DNA of 64,000 bases from Streptacidiphilus carbonis (GCF_000787775.1 NZ_BBPM01000012.1:47711-111710), one strand, 5' to 3'; numbered from the stretch's first letter, positions 1-9,649 are shown. Notes: generated from the sequence alone by a model not told the origin. Made by a program: numbers and translations.

Positions 1-107
1 CGGTCGGCCTCGAAGTTGTGGCTGCCGCCGAGGTAGTAGTCGTAGACCCGGGCGGCGTTCGGCGTCTCGAAGTCGATCCAGCTCGGCGACCATCTCTGTC
101 CGTGCAC
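1..107 (-). CDS. SAM-dependent methyltransferase, DUF574-like (5' fragment)
   Basis: Only the first 35 codons lie in the window; the gene runs off the left edge. The reverse strand reads from GTG at 107, with an AAGGAG-type ribosome site about 10 bases upstream. The visible peptide contains SWIDFETPNAARVYDYYLGG and HNFEADR, which is the hallmark N-terminus of the actinobacterial DUF574 (PF04672) S-adenosylmethionine-dependent methyltransferase family. These proteins are usually about 270 residues and of unknown substrate. The gene is divergent from the GH15 gene at 185. The family call rests on this short but distinctive motif; nothing can be said about the catalytic part. Confidence 0.72.
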   Translation of the reverse strand, partial: MHGQRWSPSWIDFETPNAARVYDYYLGGSHNFEAD

Positions 108-184
108 GGTGTGCGCTCCTTCCGTGCCGTTGGGCACCATACTATGACAAAAGCCTTGAACCGGGTTCCGGTAAGGACGGCACT
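108..184. promoter_or_regulatory. Divergent promoter gap, methyltransferase / GH15
   Basis: This 77-base gap must hold the starts of transcription for both the leftward methyltransferase and the rightward glycosidase. An AT-richer stretch (ACCATACTATGAC at about 137-149) is the only obvious -10-like material. No operator palindrome is evident. Confidence 0.35.
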
Positions 185-2047
185 GTGGCGGGACGCATCG
201 AGGACTACGCGCTGATCGGTGACCTGGGTACGGCCGCCCTGGTCGGCGCCGACGGATCGGTCGACTGGCTGTGCCTGCCGCGCTTCGACTCCCCCTCCTG
301 CTTCGCCGCGCTGCTCGGCGAGGAGCGCCACGGCCACTGGCGGCTCGCACCCGAGGACGAGCGGGCCGCGGTCGTCGAGCGCCGCTATGCCGGGGACACG
401 CTAGTGCTGGAGACCCGGTGGCGCACGCCCGGCGGCGAGGTGCGGGTGGTGGACTTCATGCCGCACCGGGACCGCCGACCGCGGCTGGTCCGGCTGGTGG
501 AGGGGCTCGCGGGCAGCGTGGAGATGCGCGGGGAGCTGCGGCTCCGCTTCAACTACGGGCGGGTGGTGCCCTGGGTGCGGCGCACCGGGCACCACCGGGT
601 GGCGGTCGCGGGCCCGGACGCGGGCTGGCTCAGCGTGCCCTCCGGCGTGCACACCTACGGCGACGGCGACGGCGCCGACGGCAGCACCCGCTCGGACTTC
701 ACCGTCAGCGCCGGACAGTCCGTCGCCTTCACGCTCACCTGGCAGCCCTCGCACCTGACCACGTCGGGCCGCTTCGACCCCGGGCAGAGCCTGCGGGACA
801 CCCGGGCCGACTGGCAGCGCTGGTCGGACGGCTGCCGCTACCGGGGTCCCTGGCGGGCTCCGGTGCTGCGCTCGCTGCTGACGCTGAAGGCGCTCAGCTA
901 CGAGCCGACCGGCGGCATCGTCGCCGCGCCCACCACCTCGCTGCCCGAGTGGATCGGCGGCGGGCGCAACTGGGACTACCGCTTCTGCTGGCTGCGGGAC
1001 TCCAGCCTCACGCTGGCCGCCCTGCTGCGCGGCGGCTACCGCGAGGAGGCCGCCTCCTGGCGGCGCTGGCTGCTGCGCGCCATCGCGGGGGACCGGACCG
1101 GGCTGCAGGCGCTGTACGGGGTGGCCGGCGAGCGGGCGCTGGGGGAGGCCGTCGCCGACTGGCTGCCCGGCTACCGGGGTTCGGGGCCGGTGCGGGTGGG
1201 CAACGCGGCGGTCGGCCAGATGCAGCTGGACGTCTACGGCGAGGTGGCGGACACGCTCCACCGGGCGCTGTGCGCCGGTATCCCGATGGAGCGTCAGGTC
1301 TGGAGCCTGTTCCGGTCCTTGATGGAGGCGATGGCCGGCCGCTGGCGCGAGCCGGACGAGGGCCTGTGGGAGGTGCGCTCAGGCCGTCGGCAGTTCGTGC
1401 ACTCCAAGGTGATGTGCTGGGTCGCCGCCGACCGTGCGGTTCGGATGGCCGAGCGGACCGGCCTGCCGGCGCCGCTCGCCGAGTGGCGCCGGCTGCGGGA
1501 CGCGGTCCACGCGGACGTCTGCGCCCACGGCTACGATCCCGCCCGCGGCGTCTTCGTGCAGTACTACGGCGGCCGCGGGCTGGACGCCTCCGCGCTGCTG
1601 CTGGCCCAGTCCGGCTTCCTGCCGGCCGACGATCCGCGGGTGACCGGGACGGTGGCCGCGGTCCGTGCGGAGCTGGACCTGGACGGCTTCGTGCGGCGCT
1701 ACGACGCCGACCGGGCGGGCGACGGCCTGGACGGCGCCGAGGGAGCGTTCCTCGCCTGCAACTTCTGGCTGGCGGAGGCCCTCGCCCTCGGCGGCAGCCC
1801 GGAGCAGGCCACCGAGGTCTTCGCCCGGACGGTGGCGGTCGGCGGCGAGCTCGGGCTGCTGAGCGAGCAGTGGGACCCGGTGGCCGGCCGTCAGCTGGGG
1901 AACGCGCCACAGGCGTTCACCCATGTCGCCCTGGTCAACGCGGCCTTCGCACTGGCCGACGCCACCGCCCCCTCGGACGCCGCCCCGTCGGACGCCTCCT
2001 CCTCGGGCGCCGCCCCCGTCAGAACCCGTCCGGGCACCACGGCCTGA
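185..2047 (+). CDS. Glycoside hydrolase family 15 protein (glucoamylase/trehalase-like)
   Basis: A 620-residue cytoplasmic protein with no signal peptide. The N-terminus (IEDYALIGDLGTAALVGADG, then SVDWLCLPRFDSP) and the central motif GGGRNWDYRFCWLRDSS at about residue 258 match bacterial GH15 (alpha/alpha)6-barrel enzymes, which include glucoamylases, dextranases and mycobacterial-type trehalases. About 600 residues is normal for the family. The start is GTG at 185. The substrate cannot be read from sequence; cytoplasmic actinobacterial members often act on trehalose or are uncharacterised. The last 29 bases overlap the convergent acetyltransferase gene, and the C-terminal 25 residues are low-complexity Ala/Ser/Asp. 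Confidence 0.9.
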   Translation: MAGRIEDYALIGDLGTAALVGADGSVDWLCLPRFDSPSCFAALLGEERHGHWRLAPEDERAAVVERRYAGDTLVLETRWRTPGGEVRVVDFMPHRDRRPRLVRLVEGLAGSVEMRGELRLRFNYGRVVPWVRRTGHHRVAVAGPDAGWLSVPSGVHTYGDGDGADGSTRSDFTVSAGQSVAFTLTWQPSHLTTSGRFDPGQSLRDTRADWQRWSDGCRYRGPWRAPVLRSLLTLKALSYEPTGGIVAAPTTSLPEWIGGGRNWDYRFCWLRDSSLTLAALLRGGYREEAASWRRWLLRAIAGDRTGLQALYGVAGERALGEAVADWLPGYRGSGPVRVGNAAVGQMQLDVYGEVADTLHRALCAGIPMERQVWSLFRSLMEAMAGRWREPDEGLWEVRSGRRQFVHSKVMCWVAADRAVRMAERTGLPAPLAEWRRLRDAVHADVCAHGYDPARGVFVQYYGGRGLDASALLLAQSGFLPADDPRVTGTVAAVRAELDLDGFVRRYDADRAGDGLDGAEGAFLACNFWLAEALALGGSPEQATEVFARTVAVGGELGLLSEQWDPVAGRQLGNAPQAFTHVALVNAAFALADATAPSDAAPSDASSSGAAPVRTRPGTTA

Positions 2048-3305
2048 AGGCCACCCGCAGCAGCGCGTCGGCGCGAGCCGCCCCGCCGGGGCGGAGTTCG
2101 TCGACCAGGCCGGCCGCGTGCAGCCGGGCGGTGGAGTCGTTGCCGGTGTAGAGGGTGCCCAACTCGCGTACGTCCAGGGCGATGTCGGGGTCGGCACCGG
2201 CGCCGGCGCGGGTGAGCTGCCCGGTTCCGTCCGCCGCCGCCTCCAGCGCCCACCGGCCGTCCACATAGCCGAGGCGGTCGCGGACCTGGAGGACCACCCG
2301 TCCCGGCGCGGCATAGCTGCGGGCGGCGAACGCGGTGGGGGCGTCCAGGATGCGCAGCCACATGAAGTCGGAGCTGCTGTCGCCGCCGTCCACGCAGGCG
2401 CGGGGGTCGTCCAGGAGCAGCGGCAGCGGGTCGTCCGGGGCGATGTTGGGGATCTCGATCCGCTCGATCCAGTCGACCTGCAGGGCGTAGCGCCACAGCG
2501 CGGCGGCCGCGGCCCGGTCCACCGCGAAGTGGTCGCGGACCTTGAGCGCCGAGCGCGTGATCATGTTCGGCCACTCGTCGGTGACGGTGTAGGCGAGCAG
2601 CCCGGCCGGACGGCCCGCCGGGTCGCGGTAGATCACGACCAGCGGTTCCTTCCAGGACTTGTCCGGGTTCTGCAGATCTCCGGTGCGCAGCCGCCAGTTG
2701 ATCGCCTTGCGGTCGATCGCTCCGGGCTGGGTGCGGCGGAAGCGCTCGTGCAGCTCGGGGCCGTTCTTGCGGTACTCCTCCATCGTCTGCAGCTCGAAGC
2801 TGCCGCCGTCCGCCTCGGCGGGGACGCGGACGCCGCCGGCCCGGTGCTTGTGGATGGTCCAGCCCTTGTGCTGACTGGCGGGGCCGAAGCCGAAACGGCC
2901 GTAGATGCGGTACTCGGCGGCGATCAGGATGGCGAGGCTGTCGCCCCGCTCGGCGGCGGTGGCCAGGTCCTGGGTCATCATCCGGGACAGCAGCCCGCGC
3001 CTGCGGTGGGTCTGCGAGACGGTGACGTTGGTGATGGCGTCGGTGGTCAGCGAGGCTCCGCCGGGCACGGTCAGCTCCCGCGCGGTGCTGCGGAACGTCC
3101 CGACGCAGCGCGCTCCGTCGAAGGCGCCCAGCGAGCGTCCGGGAACGAACTGCTCGCGCACGAAGTCCGGCGCCCCGTCCGCCTTCGCCTCCATGAACCC
3201 GCTGCTCAGGGCCCTGCCCCACTCGGCCAGGTCCGCTTCCTCCACCACCCGGATCCCGGTTCCGCCGCCGTCCGCCTGCCCACGCGCCGTCAGTGTCGTT
3301 GCCAT
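2019..3305 (-). CDS. GNAT family N-acetyltransferase, Eis-like
   Basis: A 428-residue protein with the Eis/enhanced-intracellular-survival layout: an N-terminal GNAT domain (LTTDAITNVTVSQTHRRRGL and LSRMMTQDL, the acetyl-CoA loop, about residues 95-125), a second degenerate GNAT domain, and a C-terminal SCP2-like domain from about 330 on. Family members acetylate aminoglycosides, peptides or lysines. The start at 3305 (MATTLTARG) was chosen because homology begins soon after it; upstream in-frame codons are low-quality. The 3' end overlaps the GH15 gene by 29 bases, tail to tail, so no terminator fits between them. Confidence 0.88.
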   Translation of the reverse strand: MATTLTARGQADGGGTGIRVVEEADLAEWGRALSSGFMEAKADGAPDFVREQFVPGRSLGAFDGARCVGTFRSTARELTVPGGASLTTDAITNVTVSQTHRRRGLLSRMMTQDLATAAERGDSLAILIAAEYRIYGRFGFGPASQHKGWTIHKHRAGGVRVPAEADGGSFELQTMEEYRKNGPELHERFRRTQPGAIDRKAINWRLRTGDLQNPDKSWKEPLVVIYRDPAGRPAGLLAYTVTDEWPNMITRSALKVRDHFAVDRAAAAALWRYALQVDWIERIEIPNIAPDDPLPLLLDDPRACVDGGDSSSDFMWLRILDAPTAFAARSYAAPGRVVLQVRDRLGYVDGRWALEAAADGTGQLTRAGAGADPDIALDVRELGTLYTGNDSTARLHAAGLVDELRPGGAARADALLRVAFRPWCPDGF

Positions 3306-3440
3306 ACCGGGCACCCTACGAGCCTGCCTCCGCGATGGCATCCGGGTTTTCACCCAGGTTCGCCGGGGAGTGCCCGGCCACTGCGCGCTCGCCACCATGG
3401 GTCCACGTGGGGGTGCGGGGGCGCTCCCCGGAAGGCTGGC

Positions 3441-3488
3441 GTCACGGCGTCACGGCGTCACGGCGTCACGGCGTCACGGCGTCGCGGC
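3441..3488. repeat. Short tandem repeat, GTCACGGC x5 plus one variant
   Basis: Five perfect copies of the octamer GTCACGGC fill 3441-3480, followed by a degenerate sixth (GTCGCGGC, 3481-3488). The stop codon of the leftward MFS gene (TCA on this strand, 3474-3476) lies in the fifth copy. Every copy contains a TGA on the reverse strand, so copy-number slippage would rebuild a stop nearby. Confidence 0.9.
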
Positions 3489-4784
3489 GGACGCGACCGG
3501 ACCGGCCACCTCCATGACCACCGTCGACGGCGAGGTGTTCCGGCCGCGCAGCAGCCAGACGTAGCCCGCCGCGGCGGCCGCGCCCAGCAGGGTGCAGCTG
3601 AGCCAGACCGCGCCGGCCCCGGAGGAGGCCAGCAGGAAGCCGGCCGTCAGCGGTGCCAGGAACGAGGCGCCGGACCAGGCGAGCGAGTAGACGCCCTGGT
3701 AGCGGCCCCGGGCGTGGACCGGGGACAGTTCGGCCACGAGGGCCATGCCGGGCGGGACGCGCAGCATCTCCCCGGCGGTCCACACGGTCACCGTCAGTGC
3801 GTAGAACCAGGCGCCGCCGGCGAACGCGGTGAGCCCGAAGCCGCAGCCGGTGAGCAGCGCGGCCGTGCTCAGCATCAGCGCCCGGCTGCGGTCCTGGATC
3901 AGGCGGGTGATCGGGATCTGCAGCAGCACGATCAGCACCCCGTTCAGGCTGACCACCAGCCCGTAGTCGGCGGGGGAGAAGCCCTGACGGCCCATCACGA
4001 TGGGCAGCGCGATGCTGCCCTGGCCGTCGACGAAAGCGGCCAGGAACGTCAGCCCGACGAAGGCCATGAAGACCGGGTCACGCAGCACCGCCCCCAGTCC
4101 GACCGGGACGGGGGAGCCGGACGGCGCAGCCGCGGCCTGCGGCGCGACCGCCTCCGGGCGGGTCTCCGGCACCCGGTTGAACACCACCACCGCGCACAGC
4201 AGCGTGGTCGCCGAGTCACCGACGAACAGCAGCAGATAACCGTGTGCGGCAATGAGTCCGGCCGCTGCCGCGGACACCGCGAAGCCGATGTTGATGGCCC
4301 AGTAGTTGAGCGAGAAGGCGCGCACCCGGTCCTCGGGCCGCACCACGTCCGCCATGATCGCGGAGACCGCCGGGCGGCCGGCGTTACTGGTGAAGCCCAG
4401 GACGGCGGCGGCTACCGCGATGGCCCAGGCCGGATGCGCCAGCCCGAGCAGCATGGTCGTTACCGCGGTGCTCGACTGTGCGGCGAGAAGTGTCGGCCGC
4501 CGTCCGATCCGGTCGGCGAGCACGCCCCCGGCGACCGAGGCGACGCTCCCGCCGAGCCCGTACAGCGAGGCGACCAGTCCGGCGAAGGCCGGGCTGAAGC
4601 CCCGGTCGGTGGTGAGGTAGAGCGCGAGGAAGGGGACGACGAAGCCGCCGAGCCGGTTCACCAGCGTGCTGGTCCAGAGCCACCAGAACGCCGTGGGCAG
4701 TCCGCCGACCGTGTCCCTGGTCGCCGCCGCGAGTCGCCCGGCCGGTCCCGGTCGGCGCAGGGGGGACGAGGGCGTTCCGGGCAT
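3474..4784 (-). CDS. MFS transporter, drug-exporter type
   Basis: A 436-residue polytopic membrane protein with about 12 hydrophobic segments. The cytoplasmic loop after TM2 carries the MFS signature GGVLADRIGRRPTLL (about residues 78-92). The start at 4784 (MPGTPSS) has an AGGAG site 7 bases upstream; a longer in-frame reading to 4862 has no such support. Major-facilitator proteins of this size usually export small molecules by proton antiport; the substrate is unknown. The gene stands alone and is divergent from gpmA. The stop codon is embedded in the octamer tandem repeat. Confidence 0.9.
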   Translation of the reverse strand: MPGTPSSPLRRPGPAGRLAAATRDTVGGLPTAFWWLWTSTLVNRLGGFVVPFLALYLTTDRGFSPAFAGLVASLYGLGGSVASVAGGVLADRIGRRPTLLAAQSSTAVTTMLLGLAHPAWAIAVAAAVLGFTSNAGRPAVSAIMADVVRPEDRVRAFSLNYWAINIGFAVSAAAAGLIAAHGYLLLFVGDSATTLLCAVVVFNRVPETRPEAVAPQAAAAPSGSPVPVGLGAVLRDPVFMAFVGLTFLAAFVDGQGSIALPIVMGRQGFSPADYGLVVSLNGVLIVLLQIPITRLIQDRSRALMLSTAALLTGCGFGLTAFAGGAWFYALTVTVWTAGEMLRVPPGMALVAELSPVHARGRYQGVYSLAWSGASFLAPLTAGFLLASSGAGAVWLSCTLLGAAAAAGYVWLLRGRNTSPSTVVMEVAGPVASAATP

Positions 4785-4891
4785 GGCAGTGCTCCTGAGC
4801 GGCGGCGGTAAGTGGCACGTAAGCGATTCGGAGATTACACACAGGCCTGCCGGGGACGCCACCCGTTAAGTGAAGGACGAAGCGGCTCGAC

Positions 4892-4903
4892 TAGGCTCAG
4901 ACC
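4892..4903 (+). promoter_or_regulatory. Candidate leaderless promoter -10 for gpmA
   Basis: TAGGCT at 4892-4897 ends six bases before the gpmA ATG, and no Shine-Dalgarno sequence precedes that ATG. This spacing is typical of leaderless actinobacterial transcripts (TANNNT about 7 bases before the start). No strong -35 is visible. Confidence 0.45.
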
Positions 4904-5662
4904 ATGGCTGAAGCTCCTTACCGTCTTGTCCTGCTCCGCCACGGCGAGAGCCAGTGGAACGAGAAGAACCTCTTCACCGGCTGGGTCGACGTCGACCTGA
5001 ACGAGAAGGGCGAGAAGGAGGCCGTGCGCGGCGGCGAGCTCCTCGCCGCCGAGGGCCTCCTCCCCGACGTTCTGCACACCTCACTGCTGCGCCGCGCGAT
5101 CCGCACGGCCCAGATCGCCCTCGACCGGGCCGACCGGCACTGGATCCCGGTGCGTCGCTCCTGGCGCCTGAACGAGCGCCACTACGGTGCGCTCCAGGGC
5201 AAGGACAAGGCCCAGACCCTGGCCGAGTTCGGCGAGGAGCAGTTCATGCTCTGGCGCCGCTCGTACGACACCCCGCCGCCCGTACTCGCCGCCGACGCCG
5301 AGTACTCGCAGGCGGACGACCCCCGCTACGCCCTGATCCCCGCCGACGTCCGGCCGCAGACCGAGTGCCTCAAGGACGTCGTCCAGCGGATGCTGCCGTA
5401 CTGGTACGACTCGATCGTCCCGGACCTCGCCGCCGGCCGCACCGTCCTGGTCACCGCGCACGGCAACTCGCTGCGCGCGCTGGTGAAGCACCTCGACGGC
5501 ATCTCCGACGAGGACATCGCCGCCCTCAACATCCCCACCGGCATCCCGCTCCTCTACGAGCTGGACGCCGACTACCGGCCGCTCACCCGCGGCGGCCGCT
5601 ACCTGGACCCGGAGGCGGCCGCGGTCGCGGCCCAGGCCGTGGCCAACCAGGGCAAGAGGTAG
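4904..5662 (+). CDS. gpmA: Phosphoglycerate mutase, 2,3-BPG-dependent
   Basis: A 252-residue cytosolic glycolytic enzyme that interconverts 3- and 2-phosphoglycerate. [12 protein letters not shown] (residues 8-19) holds the phospho-accepting His; [26 protein letters not shown] and [16 protein letters not shown] (second active-site His) complete the dPGM signature. Length is standard. The start follows directly from homology and has no ribosome site, which suggests a leaderless mRNA. A strong hairpin terminator follows. In Streptomyces this gene lies near phoU/phoRP, as here. Confidence 0.97.
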   Translation: MAEAPYRLVLLRHGESQWNEKNLFTGWVDVDLNEKGEKEAVRGGELLAAEGLLPDVLHTSLLRRAIRTAQIALDRADRHWIPVRRSWRLNERHYGALQGKDKAQTLAEFGEEQFMLWRRSYDTPPPVLAADAEYSQADDPRYALIPADVRPQTECLKDVVQRMLPYWYDSIVPDLAAGRTVLVTAHGNSLRALVKHLDGISDEDIAALNIPTGIPLLYELDADYRPLTRGGRYLDPEAAAVAAQAVANQGKR

Positions 5663-5674
5663 CCGAAACGGAGC

Positions 5675-5713
5675 GGGGTCCTGGCCGACGGCGACGCCGT
5701 CGGCCAGGACCCC
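5675..5713 (+). terminator. Hairpin terminator after gpmA
   Basis: A perfect 18-bp inverted repeat (5675-5692 and 5696-5713) with a 3-base GAC loop, followed by TTCTCGTTT. It probably ends gpmA and may also serve the leftward Cys-rich gene that ends at 5727. Confidence 0.9.
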
Positions 5714-5726
5714 TTCTCGTTTCCGG

Positions 5727-5903
5727 TCAGCGGCAGCAGCCGCCGCCGCACTGGCAGGTGCCGCCGGACTGGCAGCCGCAGCCGCAGCCCGAACCGCAGC
5801 CGCAGGCGGCCACCAGCGGCAGCGGGATACGGAGTGTGCTCTCGGGGGTGGGTTCGGTGGGATCAGCCCTGAACGGGACGGGCGGGGTCGGGGACTGAGT
5901 CAT
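5727..5903 (-). CDS. Small Cys/Gly-rich protein of unknown function
   Basis: A 58-residue ORF starting at 5903 with an AGGAGG site about 10 bases upstream. The first 35 residues are Pro/Thr-rich; the tail has eight Cys in 24 residues as CGCGSGCGCGCQ, TCQC and GCCR. Such spacing could bind metal, as in metallothioneins, or form disulfides. There is no signal peptide or membrane segment. I do not recognise a named family. A real gene is supported by the ribosome site, its position between terminators, and the non-random Cys clustering; the function is unknown. Confidence 0.6.
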   Translation of the reverse strand: MTQSPTPPVPFRADPTEPTPESTLRIPLPLVAACGCGSGCGCGCQSGGTCQCGGGCCR

Positions 5904-5972
5904 CGGTGGTGGACCCTCCTTCAGGCGGTCATGCCTACCACTCAGTGAAGCCCTCTGCCTACGCAGCGTCAA

Positions 5973-6001
5973 CGGGCGTACGGGATCACCCCGTACGCCC
6001 G
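5973..6001 (-). terminator. Hairpin downstream of phoU
   Basis: Twelve-bp arms (5973-5984 and 5990-6001, CGGGCGTACGGG and its complement) around a 5-base loop, 53 bases past the phoU stop on the reverse strand. It probably ends phoU transcription before the Cys-rich gene. Confidence 0.7.
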
Positions 6002-6053
6002 CCCGCGCGCCCCCACCACTGCTGCTCGGCTCTGACTGCTTCTCCTGGCCCGC

Positions 6054-6722
6054 CTACTTCTCCGCGTCCGGGACGAACTCGTCCGCGTGCTCGCCGGTCA
6101 CCAGGAACACCACGCGCTTGGCGACCGACACCGCGTGGTCCGCGAAACGCTCGTAGTAGCGCCCGCACAGGGTGACGTCCACGGCCGTCTCGATGCCGTG
6201 CCGCCAGCGGTCGTCCAGCAGGTGCGAGAACAGCTGGCGGTGCAGCTCGTCCATCGCGTCGTCGTCCCGCTCCAGCTCCAGCGCCGCGTCCACGTCCTTG
6301 GACGCGATCACCAGGCCGGCCTTGGCGACCAGCCGCTGTGCCAGCTGGCCCATCTCCAGGACGATGGGGTGCAGGTCCGCGGGCACGGCCGAATCGGGGT
6401 AGCGCAGCCGGGCCAGCTTGGCCACGTGCCGGGCCAGGTCCCCGGACCGCTCCAGGTCCGCGCTCATCCGCAGCGAGGTGACCACGATGCGCAGGTCGGT
6501 CGCGACCGGCTGCTGCCGGGCCAGTAGCGCGATGGCCCGGTTCTCCAGCTCGTGGTGCAGGGCGTCGACCTTCTCGTCGGCCTCGATGACGCTCTCCGCG
6601 AGCGCGAGGTCGGCGTCGAGCAGCGCCGTGGTCGCCCGCGCCATGGCGGACCCCACCAGCCGGGCCATCTCGACCAGGCCGTCGCCGATCGAATCGAGTT
6701 CCTCGTGGTAAGCGTCGCGCAT
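6054..6722 (-). CDS. phoU: Phosphate-signalling regulator PhoU
   Basis: A 222-residue all-helical cytosolic protein that damps Pho-regulon signalling by linking phosphate-transporter state to PhoR. MRDAYHEELDSIGDGLVEMA opens the first PhoU repeat; DLERSGDLARHVAKLA (about residue 88) and YYERFADHAVSVAKR (about 190) are the paired metal-binding E/DxxRxxDH-type helices, one per repeat. The start at 6722 has AGGAGG 9 bases upstream; the longer in-frame reading to 6806 has no such site. It is divergent from phoRP across a region with a candidate PHO box, as in other Streptomyces. Confidence 0.95.
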   Translation of the reverse strand: MRDAYHEELDSIGDGLVEMARLVGSAMARATTALLDADLALAESVIEADEKVDALHHELENRAIALLARQQPVATDLRIVVTSLRMSADLERSGDLARHVAKLARLRYPDSAVPADLHPIVLEMGQLAQRLVAKAGLVIASKDVDAALELERDDDAMDELHRQLFSHLLDDRWRHGIETAVDVTLCGRYYERFADHAVSVAKRVVFLVTGEHADEFVPDAEK

Positions 6723-6756
6723 CGGTCCCGTCCTCCTGCTTGCTGCCTGCTGGGTT

Positions 6757-6788
6757 GATCCAGGGTGTTCCAGATCCAGGGTGTCCCA
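6757..6788. repeat. 16-bp tandem direct repeat upstream of phoU
   Basis: GATCCAGGGTGTTCCA (6757-6772) is followed at once by GATCCAGGGTGTCCCA (6773-6788), 15 of 16 bases identical. It lies 35-66 bases upstream of the phoU start, in its leader or promoter. It does not match the PHO-box unit on either strand. Confidence 0.8.
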
Positions 6789-6834
6789 AGGGTGCGAGTC
6801 AACCATGAGCCGTTCGGGCGTACCCCTTGCTCAG

Positions 6835-6867
6835 CTGGAGTGAACCGGCTGCGACGCCAAGGTGAAT
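6835..6867 (-). promoter_or_regulatory. Candidate PHO box between phoU and phoR
   Basis: On the reverse strand ATTCACCTTGG (6857-6867) and GTTCACTCCAG (6835-6845) start exactly 22 bases apart, which is two 11-bp direct-repeat units. The middle unit (6846-6856) is degenerate. Streptomyces PhoP binds tandem 11-bp units with consensus close to GTTCACC plus four bases. The position between the divergent phoU and phoR genes is the known site of autoregulation. Confidence 0.65.
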
Positions 6868-6940
6868 TCTCGGCGACCTGGGGCTGATGCCCTTATTCAG
6901 GGGTTACAGCAGGTCACCACCATGCGCTTACGCTGAACGC

Positions 6941-8262
<1,322 letters not shown>

Positions 8263-8266
<4 letters not shown>

Positions 8267-8949
8267 CCCGTGTGCTTGTCGTAGAGGACGAGGAGTCCTT
8301 CAGCGATGCCCTGTCCTACATGCTCCGCAAAGAGGGCTTCGAGGTGGCCATAGCCGCCACCGGTCCCGACGCACTGGACCAGTTCGAACGCAACGGCGCC
8401 GACCTGGTCCTGCTGGACCTGATGCTGCCCGGTCTGCCCGGTACCGAGGTCTGCCGCCAGCTGCGGGCCAAGTCCAGCGTCCCCGTGATCATGGTGACGG
8501 CCAAGGACAGCGAGATCGACAAGGTGGTCGGGCTGGAGATAGGGGCCGACGACTACGTCACCAAGCCCTACTCCACCCGCGAGCTGGTCGCCCGGATCCG
8601 CGCGGTGCTGCGCCGCCGCGGCGAGCCGGAGACCACCGTCGGCGGCCCCGGCGCGCTGGAGGCCGGACCGGTCCGGATGGACGTGGACCGGCATGTGGTG
8701 ACCGTCGACGGCGCCAAGGTCGACCTCCCGCTCAAGGAGTTCGACCTGCTGGAGATGCTGCTGCGCAACGCCGGACGTGTGCTCACCCGGATGCAGCTGA
8801 TAGACCGCGTCTGGGGCGCGGACTATGTCGGTGACACCAAGACCCTCGACGTCCATGTGAAGCGTCTGCGCGCCAAGATCGAGCCGGACCCGGGGGCCCC
8901 GCGCTACCTGGTGACGGTCCGCGGCCTCGGCTACAAGTTCGAGCCGTAG
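8263..8949 (+). CDS. phoP: Phosphate response regulator PhoP (OmpR family)
   Basis: A 228-residue DNA-binding response regulator. The receiver domain (1-120) has the acidic pair VEDEE, phospho-acceptor Asp52 in LVLLDLMLPG, and the switch residues T/K in VTAKD and YVTKPY. A winged-helix output domain (about 130-226) ends in the usual YLVTVRGLGYKFEP. It activates phosphate-scavenging genes and represses nitrogen and antibiotic genes in Streptomyces. The GTG start overlaps phoR. A strong terminator follows 24 bases after the stop. Confidence 0.95.
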
Positions 8950-8973
8950 ACCGAGCACCCGCTGCGCCGCACC

Positions 8974-9008
8974 GCTGTGCCCCGGACGGTCGCCGTCCGG
9001 GGCACAGC
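8974..9008. terminator. Bidirectional terminator, phoP / lipoprotein
   Basis: Perfect 16-bp arms (8974-8989 and 8993-9008; GCTGTGCCCCGGACGG and its complement) around a TCG loop. It sits between the convergent phoP and lipoprotein genes and can serve both. Confidence 0.9.
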
Positions 9009-9031
9009 CATGCGCTGACGGGTCAGGTGGA

Positions 9032-9649
9032 TCAGGGGGTCTTGGAAGCCGAGGCCGAGGCGCCGACCGACGCCTTCGAGGACGCCTTCGAGGACGCCTT
9101 CGCCGACGCACCGGCGGCGGCGCTCGGGGACACGGTGACAGCCGGGGCCGTGGTGGGCGCCACCGGGGCGTACGAGGCGTACTGGCCGGTGCCGGCGTTC
9201 ACCAGGGCCTGGACCGTGACCGATCCGGCGTTGGCGAAGGTGAAGGTGATGACGGCGTTCTGGCCGGGCTTCTCGTTGAGCGTGGGCACGGTCGCCGACA
9301 CCTGGTCCGGGCCGCTCAGCAGCAGAGAGCCGCCGGCCGGGATCGTCGCGGCGCCGCTCAGCGTCGCCTGGCTGCCGCCGTCGACGGTGACCGCGGTGAG
9401 CGTGTCGTCGGCGGATCCGTTGTTGGCGATGTTCACGCTGACATTGGCCGGCGCGTTGCCTGCGGCGTCGGTGACCACGACGATGCCGTTGAGCTTCAGG
9501 GCCGAGTCGCCCTTGACGATCGAGGTGGCGGCGCTGTCGGGCTTCACCTGGAGGGTCGCCGCGCTGGACCCCGCGGAGCAGGCGGCGAGGATGGGAGCGG
9601 TCGCGAGGATGACGGCGGCGACTGCGCCGCGACGAAGACTGCGGCTCAC
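9032..9649 (-). CDS. Secreted lipoprotein of unknown function
   Basis: A 205-residue lipoprotein: basic N-terminus, hydrophobic core, and lipobox LAAC with the lipidated Cys at residue 24. The middle (about 30-150) looks beta-rich, like a small Ig- or PCuAC-type fold, with repeated Asn/Gly/Val segments. I do not see the His/Met copper motif. The tail (about 165-205) is a Ser/Ala/Lys low-complexity linker. The protein is probably tethered to the outer face of the membrane. A gene of this kind lies between phoP and carD in Streptomyces. No function can be assigned. Confidence 0.85.
   Translation of the reverse strand: MSRSLRRGAVAAVILATAPILAACSAGSSAATLQVKPDSAATSIVKGDSALKLNGIVVVTDAAGNAPANVSVNIANNGSADDTLTAVTVDGGSQATLSGAATIPAGGSLLLSGPDQVSATVPTLNEKPGQNAVITFTFANAGSVTVQALVNAGTGQYASYAPVAPTTAPAVTVSPSAAAGASAKASSKASSKASVGASASASKTP

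Noticed and set aside
1923..4811. Very long open frame on the plus strand (962 codons)
   Set aside because: It runs antisense to the Eis-like and MFS genes, has the Gly/Arg/Ala/Gln composition of a GC-rich shadow frame, and shows no domain. High third-position GC creates such frames.
9032..9649. Copper chaperone PCuAC assignment for the lipoprotein
   Set aside because: The His/Met metal motif of that family is not visible, so the function was left open.
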